From NCBI GenBank assembly GCA_900542255.1, contig UQMR01000017.1, positions 1 through 36,912 of the forward strand: DNA of 36,912 bases, given 5' to 3'. The notes below the pieces were generated by a model that made no database searches, was not told the DNA's origin, and saw only the letters and a program-made list of their open reading frames with translations. This DNA is from an uncultured Porphyromonadaceae bacterium. GTDB taxonomy: Bacteria > Bacteroidota > Bacteroidia > Bacteroidales > Barnesiellaceae_A. Of the stretch, positions 24,422 to 32,511 are shown piece after piece. A program made the position numbers and the translations under genes. Within the stretch, counting starts at the first letter, position 1; each line of letters begins with the position of its first letter.

Positions 24422-24575
24422 ACATAAATCGTCGAGAGAAGAAAGATGGCGGCCGTAATGCGGTGTTTGTGTAACGATTTTTTGCATCATCCCATGATGA
24501 CGTTATCTTTTCATAAAATGGGCTGTGAAACGGTTGCCCGGAGTGAAAAACCGTATATTTCTTTGGGTCATATAT

Positions 24576-24583
24576 TATCTTTG
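24576..24583 (+). promoter_or_regulatory. possible -7 box upstream of parA
   Basis: TATCTTTG matches TAnnTTTG but lies about 170 bases before the parA ATG and has no clear -33 element. A closer imperfect box (TTTCTTTG, 24727-24734) is an alternative. Confidence 0.33.
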
Positions 24584-24754
24584 TATGGCATTTTATCGAG
24601 ACCGCACGCTGTCGGAGAGAGACAGATGCAACTGTTTACCTCTTAGGTTATTAACAAAAGGGCCGAGTTATCAACAATTCGGGCATTTTGTGCCTTTTCC
24701 GTGGGGCGCAGATGGCAAAAATGTTTTTTCTTTGTAGCGGTAAAATGGAATAAT

Positions 24755-25522
24755 ATGGGTAAAATTATTGCAATAGCCAATCAAAAAGGAGGTGTCGGTA
24801 AAACGACCACTTCTATGAATCTTGCCGCTTCGCTGGCTGTTCTTGATAAGAAAGTATTGCTTATAGATGCCGACCCGCAGGCCAATGCCTCGTCGGGGCT
24901 GGGTATAGACATTCGTTCGGTGGCCTGTTCTATCTACGAATGTATGATTGACGGCCGGCCTCTTAAAGAGGCTGTGTGCGACAGTCCCGTGCCGGGATTG
25001 CACATCGTGCCATCGCACATCAACTTGGTGGGTGCCGAGCTTGAACTGCTCAACAGGCCGCGCCGGGAGAATGTCATGGCGGCGCTCCTGTCGCCGGTAT
25101 GCGATGACTATGATTATATATTTATAGACTGCTCCCCCTCATTGGGGCTTATCACCGTCAATGCCCTTACGGCTGCCGACTCGGTGATAATCCCTGTACA
25201 GGCAGAGTATTTTGCGCTCGAAGGTATCAGCAAGTTGCTCAACACGATAAAGATAATCAAGGCCAAGCTCAATACGCGACTCGAAATAGAGGGATTTCTG
25301 CTCACCATGTATGATGCGCGTTTACGGCTGGCCAACCAGATATACGATGAGCTGAAAGGCCATTTCGGCCGCATGGTATTCGACACGGTGATACAGCGTA
25401 ACATACGTCTGAGCGAAGCCCCCAGTCATGGCTTGCCTGTCATTTTGTACGACAGTGAGTCGCGAGGCAGCCTCAATCACCTGCAACTGGCCAAGGAGTT
25501 GATAAACAGAAATAAAGAATAG
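24755..25522 (+). CDS. parA: chromosome partitioning ATPase ParA (Soj)
   Basis: A 255-residue deviant-Walker ATPase. The N-terminus MGKIIAIANQKGGVGKTTT has the two-lysine deviant Walker A; LLIDADPQANASSGLG is Walker A', and IFIDCSPSLGLITVNAL is Walker B. The C-terminal half carries TMYDARLRLANQIYDEL and the RNIRLSEAPSHGLPV motif typical of chromosomal Soj. It binds DNA nonspecifically as an ATP dimer and, with ParB, moves newly copied origins apart. The open frame starts earlier (24701), but the family start is at 24755. It is followed by parB after 11 bases. Confidence 0.97.
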   Translation: MGKIIAIANQKGGVGKTTTSMNLAASLAVLDKKVLLIDADPQANASSGLGIDIRSVACSIYECMIDGRPLKEAVCDSPVPGLHIVPSHINLVGAELELLNRPRRENVMAALLSPVCDDYDYIFIDCSPSLGLITVNALTAADSVIIPVQAEYFALEGISKLLNTIKIIKAKLNTRLEIEGFLLTMYDARLRLANQIYDELKGHFGRMVFDTVIQRNIRLSEAPSHGLPVILYDSESRGSLNHLQLAKELINRNKE

Positions 25523-25533
25523 ATATTTGCCTT

Positions 25534-26400
25534 ATGACGAAACGTAATGCTTTGGGACGAGGATTGGATGCCCTTATCAATATGGACGACATAGAGACAT
25601 CGGGGACATCGTCTATCAGTGAGGTAGAGTTGTCGCGGATAGTTCCTAATCCGAATCAGCCGCGGCGCGAGTTTGATGAAGCCAGTCTCGATGAGTTGGC
25701 TGCATCTATCCGTGAGTTGGGCATTATACAGCCCGTTTCGTTGCGGCAGACGCCCGATGGAAACTATCAGATCATAGCCGGAGAGCGGCGTTACAGAGCG
25801 GCGTTGCGGGTCGGCCTCGATACGATACCTGCCTATATACGTACCGTAGAGGACGAAGCTGTCATGGAGATGGCATTGATAGAGAACATACAGCGTGAAG
25901 ACCTCAATGCCATAGAGATAGCCTTGTCGTTCAAGACGCTGATAGAGCAGCATAACCTTACCCAGGAGCAGCTGAGCGAGCGTATAGGGAAGAAACGCAC
26001 CACCATCGCCAATTACATACGGCTGCTGAAACTGCCGGCCGAGGTACAGATAGGCTTGCGCGACAAGCAGATAGATATGGGCCATGCCCGTGCCTTGCTG
26101 GCGATAGAGGATGCCGCCGACCAGCTGGAACTCTATAAGGCGATTGTGAGAGATGGCCTGTCGGTGCGTAAGGTAGAGGAGCTGGTGCGGGCCATGACAT
26201 CCTCCCCGCAAGAGAAGAAAAAAACGTCACGCAAGGCGATGCGTCAGGAATATGACCTGTTGAGACGCCATTTGAGCGACTTTTTCGGAGCCAAAGTGCA
26301 GTTCAGCTGCGATGAGCGAGGCAAAGGCAAAATAAGCATACCCTTTAAGAACGAAGAAGATTTGGAGCGGTTGATGGCTCTCTTCGATAAGTTGAAGTAG
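25534..26400 (+). CDS. parB: chromosome partitioning protein ParB
   Basis: A 288-residue ParB/Spo0J. Short N-terminal tail, then the ParB/Srx CTPase domain (PNPNQPRREFDEASLDELA, GIIQPVSLRQ, and the CTP/arginine motif AGERRYRAAL near residues 85-94), ALIENIQREDLNAIE, a helix-turn-helix for parS recognition (TQEQLSERIGKKRTTIANYI), and a C-terminal dimerisation domain (LRRHLSDFFGAKVQF onward). It loads at parS as a sliding CTP clamp and recruits ParA and SMC. No full parS site is recognisable in this window. It is part of the parA-parB-DUF5683-MltD run. Confidence 0.97.
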   Translation: MTKRNALGRGLDALINMDDIETSGTSSISEVELSRIVPNPNQPRREFDEASLDELAASIRELGIIQPVSLRQTPDGNYQIIAGERRYRAALRVGLDTIPAYIRTVEDEAVMEMALIENIQREDLNAIEIALSFKTLIEQHNLTQEQLSERIGKKRTTIANYIRLLKLPAEVQIGLRDKQIDMGHARALLAIEDAADQLELYKAIVRDGLSVRKVEELVRAMTSSPQEKKKTSRKAMRQEYDLLRRHLSDFFGAKVQFSCDERGKGKISIPFKNEEDLERLMALFDKLK

Positions 26401-26409
26401 AAGTTTCGT

Positions 26410-27210
26410 ATGGTTTTGCTTTCGAGGATAGTTGCTGTCGCATGTTGCCATCGGAGCCGTTTGTGGCTTTGTTGGGTAAGCTGTATCATGATGTTGGCCG
26501 TGCCCTCTATGGCGCAAGAGGCGGCAAGCCTTCCCGCGCCTCTTCCCGTTGTGCCCGACAGCATACAGGCGGATACGCTGCAACCCGAAGTGCAGGCCGA
26601 AGTTGTGCCGATAGACAGTCTCTCTCTCCCCTGGACTCCCGAGCAGGCCGTAGACTCGGCGTTGGTGGATAGCGTGCTTTTGCTGCCCGAGCCCTTGCCT
26701 CCGGTGCGTACATCAACGTTCAACCCCGATGGAATGCGGGCCGTATGGCTTTCGGCTCTTTTCCCCGGTTTGGGACAGATATATAATCGCCGTTACTGGA
26801 AGTTGCCCATTGTGGTGGGCGGCTTTGTGGGCTTGATATATGCCACCTCGTGGAACAACCGCATGCTTCTGGATTACCAGCAGGCATACCTCGATATAAT
26901 GGATAGCGACCCGACGACCCGTAGCTATATGGACTTCTTCCCCCCGACATATCGGGAAGAAGACCTCGACAAGACATGGCTTACCAATATTTTGAAGCAG
27001 CGCAAAGATGCCTACCGTTACTATCGCGACTATTGCATCGTAGGTATGGTGGGGCTTTACCTGGTGTGCATTCTCGATGCCTATGTCGATGCCGAGCTGT
27101 ATCATTTCGATATGTCGCCCGACTTGTCTATGGTCGTTAAGCCGGCCTTGATACCTGTTTCGCCGACACAATTACCGGCTGTGGGTTTGCAATGTGCAAT
27201 TACTTTTTGA
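26410..27210 (+). CDS. DUF5683 membrane protein
   Basis: A 266-residue protein with a probable signal peptide (WVSCIMMLAVPSMAQ), a Pro/Val/Leu/Asp-rich linker to about residue 95, then the DUF5683 core: MRAVWLSALFPGLGQIYNRRYWKLPIVVGGFVGLIY (the PGLGQ-Y motif recalls TM2-type domains), a charged region with EEDLDKTWLTNILKQRKDAYRYYRDY, and a last hydrophobic segment (IVGMVGLYLVCILDAYVDAELY). It is probably an inner-membrane protein. Function unknown. Its place between parB and the transglycosylase is conserved in Bacteroidales, 9 and 11 bases from its neighbours. Confidence 0.87.
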   Translation: MVLLSRIVAVACCHRSRLWLCWVSCIMMLAVPSMAQEAASLPAPLPVVPDSIQADTLQPEVQAEVVPIDSLSLPWTPEQAVDSALVDSVLLLPEPLPPVRTSTFNPDGMRAVWLSALFPGLGQIYNRRYWKLPIVVGGFVGLIYATSWNNRMLLDYQQAYLDIMDSDPTTRSYMDFFPPTYREEDLDKTWLTNILKQRKDAYRYYRDYCIVGMVGLYLVCILDAYVDAELYHFDMSPDLSMVVKPALIPVSPTQLPAVGLQCAITF

Positions 27211-27221
27211 AACTACATGAT

Positions 27222-28679
27222 ATGACGCGAACATTGAATTTTGTATTTTCTTCCCTGTTATTGGCGGCAGCCACGCAATCTTTTGCCGAGGTTGCGCAGC
27301 AACCTGTTATTGCCGCCCGTGACACAATTACCGACAATGCAATTGTTTATCCCGAAAGTTTCGAGATAGACCTGAATAATGTTATGACCGACTGGTATAT
27401 GGACCGCTTTGCCGTGAGCGATGCGGAAAGCGCCGAACGTAGTTATGATGTAAATTATCCCGATTCGGTATATATACGCCGTCTGCAACAGCTGCCCACC
27501 GTCATAGACATGCCGTACAATCAGATTGTGAGAAGTTATATAGACATGTATATGCAGCGGCGGCGCGGGCTTATGGAGACGCTGTTGGGACGCAGCATAT
27601 ATTATATGCCCATCTTCGAGCAGGCTCTCGAAAAAGAGGGTTTGCCTCTCGAACTGAAATATCTGCCCATTATCGAGTCGGCATTGCGTCCCGATGCCAC
27701 ATCGCGTGCCGGAGCCGCCGGATTGTGGCAGTTTATGGTAGCCACGGGACGGCTCATGGGGCTCGAAGTAAATTCGTTGGTCGATGAGCGTCGCGACCCC
27801 TACAAGTCGAGCGAGGCGGCTGCCCGCTATTTGAAGCAGATGTATGACATCTACCACGACTGGCATTTGGTGATAGCCTCATATAACTGCGGCCCCGGTA
27901 ATGTCAACAAGGCGATACGCCGTTCGGGCGGAAAAACCGATTATTGGGAGATATATAATTTCCTGCCCCGCGAGACCCGCGGCTATGTGCCGGCTTTCAT
28001 TGCCGCCAATTATGCCATGACCTACTATCGCGAGCACAATATTGCACCTGTCCTGATGGAAAAGCCGCTTATTACCGATTCGATTATGGTGTGTCGCGAT
28101 GTCTATTTTGACCAAATCTCGGCAGTGCTCGGCATCCCGGTTGAGGAGTTGTGCGAGCTGAACCCCCAGTATCGCCGCAACCGCATTCCCGGACATAGCA
28201 AGCCTTACTCGCTGACGTTGCCTTCGCAACAGGTATATGCCTATATAGAGATGCAAGATTCTATACTTGCCTATGATGCCGCCAAGTATGCCAAGCGCAG
28301 CGTCGTAGAGCCGGCCGGGCTTACGGCCACGCGTTATCATCGCATACGCAACGGCGAGACGCTTTCGACGATTGCCCGCCGGTATGGCGTAAGTGTGAAC
28401 TCACTCAAACGCTGGAACGGCTTGAAAAGTTCGCGTATCAGAGCCGGGCAGCGTCTTATAGTAGGTATGGCGGCCGGTGGCAGTTCGTCGAAATCGAAAA
28501 CGACGGCAGCCTCCTCGACAAGCAAGTCGAAGGGTTCCTATCATATCGTGAAGAAAGGCGAGACGTTGTGGACTATATCGCAGAAATATGGTATAACGAC
28601 GGCTCAGTTGAAGGCTGCCAATAACTTGCGCAGCAGTAAAATCAACATAGGACAGCGGTTGAAGATTCCGCGCGGATAA
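27222..28679 (+). CDS. membrane-bound lytic murein transglycosylase D-like protein with two LysM domains
   Basis: A 485-residue exported enzyme: signal peptide (LNFVFSSLLLAAATQSFA), then an SLT/GH23 lysozyme-like domain with the catalytic Glu near residue 152 in LPIIESALRPDATS, followed by AAGLWQFM, YNCGPGNVNKAIRR and YVPAFIAANYAMTYY. This matches MltD, which cuts peptidoglycan glycan strands to anhydromuramic ends. Two LysM domains follow (about 372-415 and 440-485), each with the (K/N)GET(L) start, separated by a Ser/Thr/Lys linker. They bind peptidoglycan. The start 27222 is preferred over an in-frame ATG at 27192, which precedes the signal peptide with extra residues. It converges on the radical-SAM gene with 11 bases between. 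Confidence 0.93.
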   Translation: MTRTLNFVFSSLLLAAATQSFAEVAQQPVIAARDTITDNAIVYPESFEIDLNNVMTDWYMDRFAVSDAESAERSYDVNYPDSVYIRRLQQLPTVIDMPYNQIVRSYIDMYMQRRRGLMETLLGRSIYYMPIFEQALEKEGLPLELKYLPIIESALRPDATSRAGAAGLWQFMVATGRLMGLEVNSLVDERRDPYKSSEAAARYLKQMYDIYHDWHLVIASYNCGPGNVNKAIRRSGGKTDYWEIYNFLPRETRGYVPAFIAANYAMTYYREHNIAPVLMEKPLITDSIMVCRDVYFDQISAVLGIPVEELCELNPQYRRNRIPGHSKPYSLTLPSQQVYAYIEMQDSILAYDAAKYAKRSVVEPAGLTATRYHRIRNGETLSTIARRYGVSVNSLKRWNGLKSSRIRAGQRLIVGMAAGGSSSKSKTTAASSTSKSKGSYHIVKKGETLWTISQKYGITTAQLKAANNLRSSKINIGQRLKIPRG

Positions 28680-28683
28680 GAGG

Positions 28684-28704
28684 GCGTCGCTTATCCTGCG
28701 ACGC
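28684..28704. terminator. hairpin between convergent mltD-like and radical-SAM genes
   Basis: A perfect 7-bp GC-rich stem (GCGTCGC at 28684-28690, GCGACGC at 28698-28704) with a 7-base loop, spanning the tiny gap and the last codons of the radical-SAM gene. There is no T tract on either side, so it may be a bidirectional transcription stop or merely a barrier to RNA decay. Confidence 0.5.
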
Positions 28705-29467
28705 TTACGTCAAATCCCAACTGCCGCACACGGGCGGCTATCTGTTCCAATTCGTCGAGCGGGATGCGTTCGAGCGCGTGTTCGGGCGTTTCGCGGTCGA
28801 TTGTGTATATCATCACCTGATGGGGCGCGATGCGGCGTAATGCGTCGAGCCACGGCGCAATCTCGGCTTCGGTCGTATTGTCTACCCTCTCTCCGTTGTG
28901 AATGCCTCGGGTGAAGAGTGTCTGCACGATAAGGCGTCCCTCGAAGTGTTGCAGATTGTGTACGACACGTTCGGGGTCGCAATTCCCGGCCGGTACGTTG
29001 AGCCGTTGCATGGTGAGGGGGTTCATGGTATCGAGTTTCAGTATGTTGTTGTCTACACGGCACAGGGCGCGGTAGACGCTCTCGTTTTCGATACGGGTGG
29101 CGTTCGATAGTACGCTGATATGGGCTGTGGGATATAGTTCGTCGCGCAGGGCGATGGTATCGTCTATGATGTGTTCAAAATCGGGGTGCAGTGTAGGCTC
29201 TCCGTTTCCGGCGAAGGTGATGACGTCGAGGGGGCTGCCGTCGGCGTGCATTTTTTGCAGTCTGTCGTGCAATGCGTGGCGCACCTCTTCGCGAGTGGGC
29301 AGTTTGCCGTTGCCATGTCCTTGGGCATTGTAGCCGCACTCACAATAGATGCAATCGAAAGAGCACAATTTCCCGTCGAGCGGCAGCAGGTTGATGCCTA
29401 ATGATACGCCCAGACGCCTGCTGTGCACAGGGCCGAATACGATTTCGCGAAACAAGATAGTTGACAT
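28691..29467 (-). CDS. radical SAM protein
   Basis: A 258-residue radical S-adenosylmethionine enzyme. The iron-sulfur cluster motif is a clean Cx3Cx2C in CSFDCIYCECG near residues 32-42, preceded by FGPVHSRRLGVSLGINLLP. The SAM-binding FAGNGEPTLHPDF follows near residues 85-97. This start and the short length are typical of a group often labelled MoaA-like or YfkA-like radical SAM proteins in Bacteroidota; the reaction is not known. It lies 42 bases after mutS on the same strand, so the two are probably co-transcribed, though no functional link is obvious. Confidence 0.9.
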   Translation of the reverse strand: MSTILFREIVFGPVHSRRLGVSLGINLLPLDGKLCSFDCIYCECGYNAQGHGNGKLPTREEVRHALHDRLQKMHADGSPLDVITFAGNGEPTLHPDFEHIIDDTIALRDELYPTAHISVLSNATRIENESVYRALCRVDNNILKLDTMNPLTMQRLNVPAGNCDPERVVHNLQHFEGRLIVQTLFTRGIHNGERVDNTTEAEIAPWLDALRRIAPHQVMIYTIDRETPEHALERIPLDELEQIAARVRQLGFDVSVAG

Positions 29468-29509
29468 GGATGACAGTTTGTGTGGATAAGTTGTTGTGGC
29501 AATGACGTG

Positions 29510-32128
29510 TCAGCCTTTGCCTGTGATGATTTTTTTGATATCGTTGAGTTTGTTTAATGCCTCTACCGGTGTGAGGTTGTTGATGTCGGTGTGCAGTATC
29601 TCATCGCGGATTTGCGAGAGTACCGGGTCGTCGAGCTGGAAAAAGCTCAGTTGTACGCCTCCGCGGGAGGCAGCAATCTCCCCGGTGGGTTTGGCAATTC
29701 CGTTTTGACGGTTTTCGCTTTCGAGCTGGTGTAATATCTCTTCGGCGCGTTTGACGATACTTTGCGGCATTCCGGCCAGTTTGGCCACGTGAATACCGAA
29801 ACTGTGCTCGCTGCCGCCCCGTACGAGTTTGCGCAAGAAGATGACTTTGCCATTGGCTTCGTGCACCGAAACGTTGTAGTTGGCAATGCGTTTGTAGGTG
29901 CGTTCCATTTCGTTCAGCTCGTGGTAGTGGGTGGCAAAGAGGGTTTTTGCCTGAGCCTTGGGATGTTCGTGTATATGTTCTACGATAGCCCATGCAATAG
30001 ATATGCCATCGTAGGTGCTTGTGCCGCGTCCCAATTCGTCGAAGAGTATGAGGCTGCGTTCCGAAATGTTGTTCAAGATATTGGCAGCTTCGGTCATCTC
30101 TACCATAAAGGTGCTTTCGCCCACCGAAATGTTGTCCGAGGCCCCGACGCGGGTAAAAATCTTGTCGACAATACCTATGCGGGCCGCATCGGCGGGGACA
30201 AAGCTGCCTATTTGCGCCATGAGTACGATGAGAGCGGTTTGTCGCAACAGGGCCGATTTACCGGCCATATTGGGACCCGTAATCATGATAATCTGTTGCG
30301 AGTTGTTGCCTATCGACAGGCTGTTGGCAATGTAGCTTTCGCCGGCCGGGAGTTGTTTCTCTATGACCGGGTGTCTCCCTTCGGTAATGGCGATGTCGAG
30401 CGACTCGTTTACCTCGGGGCGTACATACCGGTTCTCGCGGGCTGTTTTTACGAAAGAGAGGAGACAGTCGAGGCGCGCGATGAGGTTGGCGTCGAGTTGT
30501 ATGGCTGCAATATGCTCGCCGAGCGAGAGTACCAGGTCGTTGAATATGCGTGTTTCCAGAGCGAGGATGCGCTCTTCTGCTCCCAATATCTTCTCCTCAT
30601 ACTCTTTCAGCTCTTGTGTGATGTAGCGTTCGGCGTTGACGAGAGTCTGTTTGCGTATCCATTCGGCAGGGACTTTCTCTTTGTGCGTGTTGCGCACCTC
30701 TATATAATAGCCGAAGACATTGTTGTAGCTGATTTTCAGGCTCGGAATACCTGTCCTCTCTGACTCGCGCTGTTGTATTTTCAGCAGGTAGTCTTTGCCC
30801 GAATAGGCGATGTCGCGCAGGTTGTCGAGTTCTTCGTTGACGCCGCGGTTGATGATGTCGCCCTTGTTGATGAGCGAAGGCGCGTCGGGGTTCAGTTCCC
30901 GGGCGATGCGTTGGCAGATGAGTTCGCAGGGGTTGAGCAGTTCGCCTATTTGTCGCAATATGGCGCAACCCTCGGCTGCCGAGCACAACTCTTTGATGGG
31001 GGCCGTTGCCGACAAGGCTACGCGCAGCTGTACCATTTCGCGCGGCGTAATACGTCCTACGGCCACTTTCGAAATGATGCGCTCCATGTCGCCCACCAAA
31101 CTTAGCTGCGGGCGTATTGCCTCTTCTACCTCGGGGTGCTTAAAGAAATATTCTACACCGTCGAGCCGTTCGTTGATAGGGGCTACGTCTTTGAGCGGGA
31201 ATACCATCCATCGGCGCAGCATCCGTGCCCCCATGGGGGTGATGGTGTGGTCTATCACATCCAACAGGCTCTTGCCGCCTTCGTTGATGGTATCTATCAG
31301 TTCGAGGCTGTGTATCGTTGACTTGTCTAACCGGACATATTTCTCTTCGTCGATGCGCGCCAGCGAGGTGATATGGTCTATGTGTGTATGTTGCGTGATA
31401 TCCAGATAGTAGAGGATGGCTCCTGCCGCTGTAATGGCGTTGTGCAGGTTGTGCAGCCCGAATCCTTTGAGGTTGTGCGTGCCGAAGTGATGCAACAGCT
31501 TGTCGGTGGCGGCATCCTCGGTATATATCCAGTCGTCCATCTCGTAGGTGAAATATCGCGACCCGAAACGCTCTTCGAAGATTTTCTTCTTCGATTTCTC
31601 GAAGAGTACCTCTTTGGGGGCAAAGTTATTGAGCAACTTCTCTACATAATCGGGTGAGCCTTCGGCGGCAAGATACTCGCCGGTAGATATGTCGAGGAAA
31701 GCTATGCCGTAGCTGCTTTTATCGATGTGGATGCTTGCAAGGAAGTTGTTTTCGCGATGGTTGAGGATATTGTCATTGATAGAGACGCCCGGAGTTACCA
31801 GTTCTGTGATGCCGCGTTTCACCAGTTTCTTGGTCAGCTTGGGGTCTTCGAGCTGTTCGCAGATGGCGACCCGTTTCCCGGCGCGTACCAGTTTGGGCAG
31901 GTAGGTGTCGAGAGCGTGGTGCGGGAATCCGGCCAGTTCCACGTATTGGGCGGCTCCGTTGGCACGTCGTGTGAGAGTGATGCCTAAGATTTCCGATGCC
32001 GTTATGGCATCATCCGAGAAAGTCTCGTAAAAGTCGCCTACACGGAAAAGCAAGATAGCATCGGGATGTTTTGCTTTCATCTCGATGTATTGCTTCATGA
32101 GCGGTGTTTCTACAATCTGTTTCCCCAC
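29510..32128 (-). CDS. mutS: DNA mismatch repair protein MutS
   Basis: An 872-residue MutS. The mismatch-binding motif FYETF near residues 29-33 ([12 protein letters not shown]) identifies the MutS1 type. The connector, lever and clamp domains follow, and the ABC-type ATPase has Walker [15 protein letters not shown] near residue 617, the signature [14 protein letters not shown], Walker [17 protein letters not shown], and a conserved [11 protein letters not shown]is. The C-terminus has the helix-turn-helix dimerisation end ([20 protein letters not shown]). It finds mismatches after replication and recruits MutL. The start is supported by a promoter box 25 bases upstream. Confidence 0.98.
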   Translation of the reverse strand: MGKQIVETPLMKQYIEMKAKHPDAILLFRVGDFYETFSDDAITASEILGITLTRRANGAAQYVELAGFPHHALDTYLPKLVRAGKRVAICEQLEDPKLTKKLVKRGITELVTPGVSINDNILNHRENNFLASIHIDKSSYGIAFLDISTGEYLAAEGSPDYVEKLLNNFAPKEVLFEKSKKKIFEERFGSRYFTYEMDDWIYTEDAATDKLLHHFGTHNLKGFGLHNLHNAITAAGAILYYLDITQHTHIDHITSLARIDEEKYVRLDKSTIHSLELIDTINEGGKSLLDVIDHTITPMGARMLRRWMVFPLKDVAPINERLDGVEYFFKHPEVEEAIRPQLSLVGDMERIISKVAVGRITPREMVQLRVALSATAPIKELCSAAEGCAILRQIGELLNPCELICQRIARELNPDAPSLINKGDIINRGVNEELDNLRDIAYSGKDYLLKIQQRESERTGIPSLKISYNNVFGYYIEVRNTHKEKVPAEWIRKQTLVNAERYITQELKEYEEKILGAEERILALETRIFNDLVLSLGEHIAAIQLDANLIARLDCLLSFVKTARENRYVRPEVNESLDIAITEGRHPVIEKQLPAGESYIANSLSIGNNSQQIIMITGPNMAGKSALLRQTALIVLMAQIGSFVPADAARIGIVDKIFTRVGASDNISVGESTFMVEMTEAANILNNISERSLILFDELGRGTSTYDGISIAWAIVEHIHEHPKAQAKTLFATHYHELNEMERTYKRIANYNVSVHEANGKVIFLRKLVRGGSEHSFGIHVAKLAGMPQSIVKRAEEILHQLESENRQNGIAKPTGEIAASRGGVQLSFFQLDDPVLSQIRDEILHTDINNLTPVEALNKLNDIKKIITGKG

Positions 32129-32152
32129 TTTCTCTTTTTATTTCTTACCATA

Positions 32153-32160
32153 CAAAGGTA
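32153..32160 (-). promoter_or_regulatory. -7 promoter box of mutS
   Basis: TACCTTTG on the minus strand, a full match to TAnnTTTG, 24 bases before the mutS ATG. The -33 element is not clear. Confidence 0.55.
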
Positions 32161-32371
32161 GGTATTTTGTACCGATTGTGGAAATGGTTCAGGAAAAAGC
32201 CGTGAAAATATGGCGTGGCGTGACACTCCCGGCATAAGGGGCCGGCCGCGATTTTGGAGGTAATGGAGGGCGTCTTATTAAAATACTTTATTTTTCAGTC
32301 GGTATCGTTAACGATTATTTCTTTTGTGCCATCGGAGAGGTATGTTACGGAGAGAATAATATCTTTTCGTG

Positions 32372-32379
32372 TATATTTG
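32372..32379 (+). promoter_or_regulatory. -7 promoter box of the kinase/regulator operon
   Basis: TATATTTG, a full match to TAnnTTTG, about 130 bases before the kinase ATG, implying a long leader. No clear -33 TTG. Confidence 0.48.
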
Positions 32380-32511
32380 TACCAGAGAGAATGATACTCC
32401 GGTGCGGCAAATGGCGCGATTCTCTTTGTCTTCTCCTCGGACACCTGCGGGTGTAAGGCGTAGAGAGGTGCCGTGGCTTTGCCGGGGCGGCGTATCGGTG
32501 AGTATGTAATT

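Larger units (their letters stand above)
24390..24754. other. intergenic region between surE and parA
   Basis: About 365 bases, no gene seen. It holds the surE -7 box, a possible distant parA promoter, and two 9-mers close to the DnaA box TTATCCACA: TTATTAACA at 24648-24656 and TTATCAACA at 24668-24676, with starts exactly 20 bases apart. A lone GTGAAAC at 24525-24531 matches half of a parS site, but the other half is absent. Confidence 0.5.
32129..32511. other. intergenic region between divergent mutS and histidine kinase
   Basis: About 380 bases with no gene seen. It holds the mutS and kinase -7 boxes, a 12-bp perfect palindrome ATCGTTAACGAT at 32304-32315 that could be an operator, and in the kinase leader a small hairpin (ACACC at 32441-32445, GGTGT at 32450-32454). 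Confidence 0.5.

Noticed and set aside
24525..24531. A GTGAAAC half site near parA as parS
   Set aside because: The left half of the palindrome is missing.
29786..29791. A CACGTG core inside mutS as a parS site
   Set aside because: Only about 9 of 16 positions fit the parS consensus and the outer arms do not pair.
29762..30763. A 333-codon plus-strand open frame opposite mutS
   Set aside because: It lies wholly within mutS, which is unmistakable on the other strand; composition is shadow-like.
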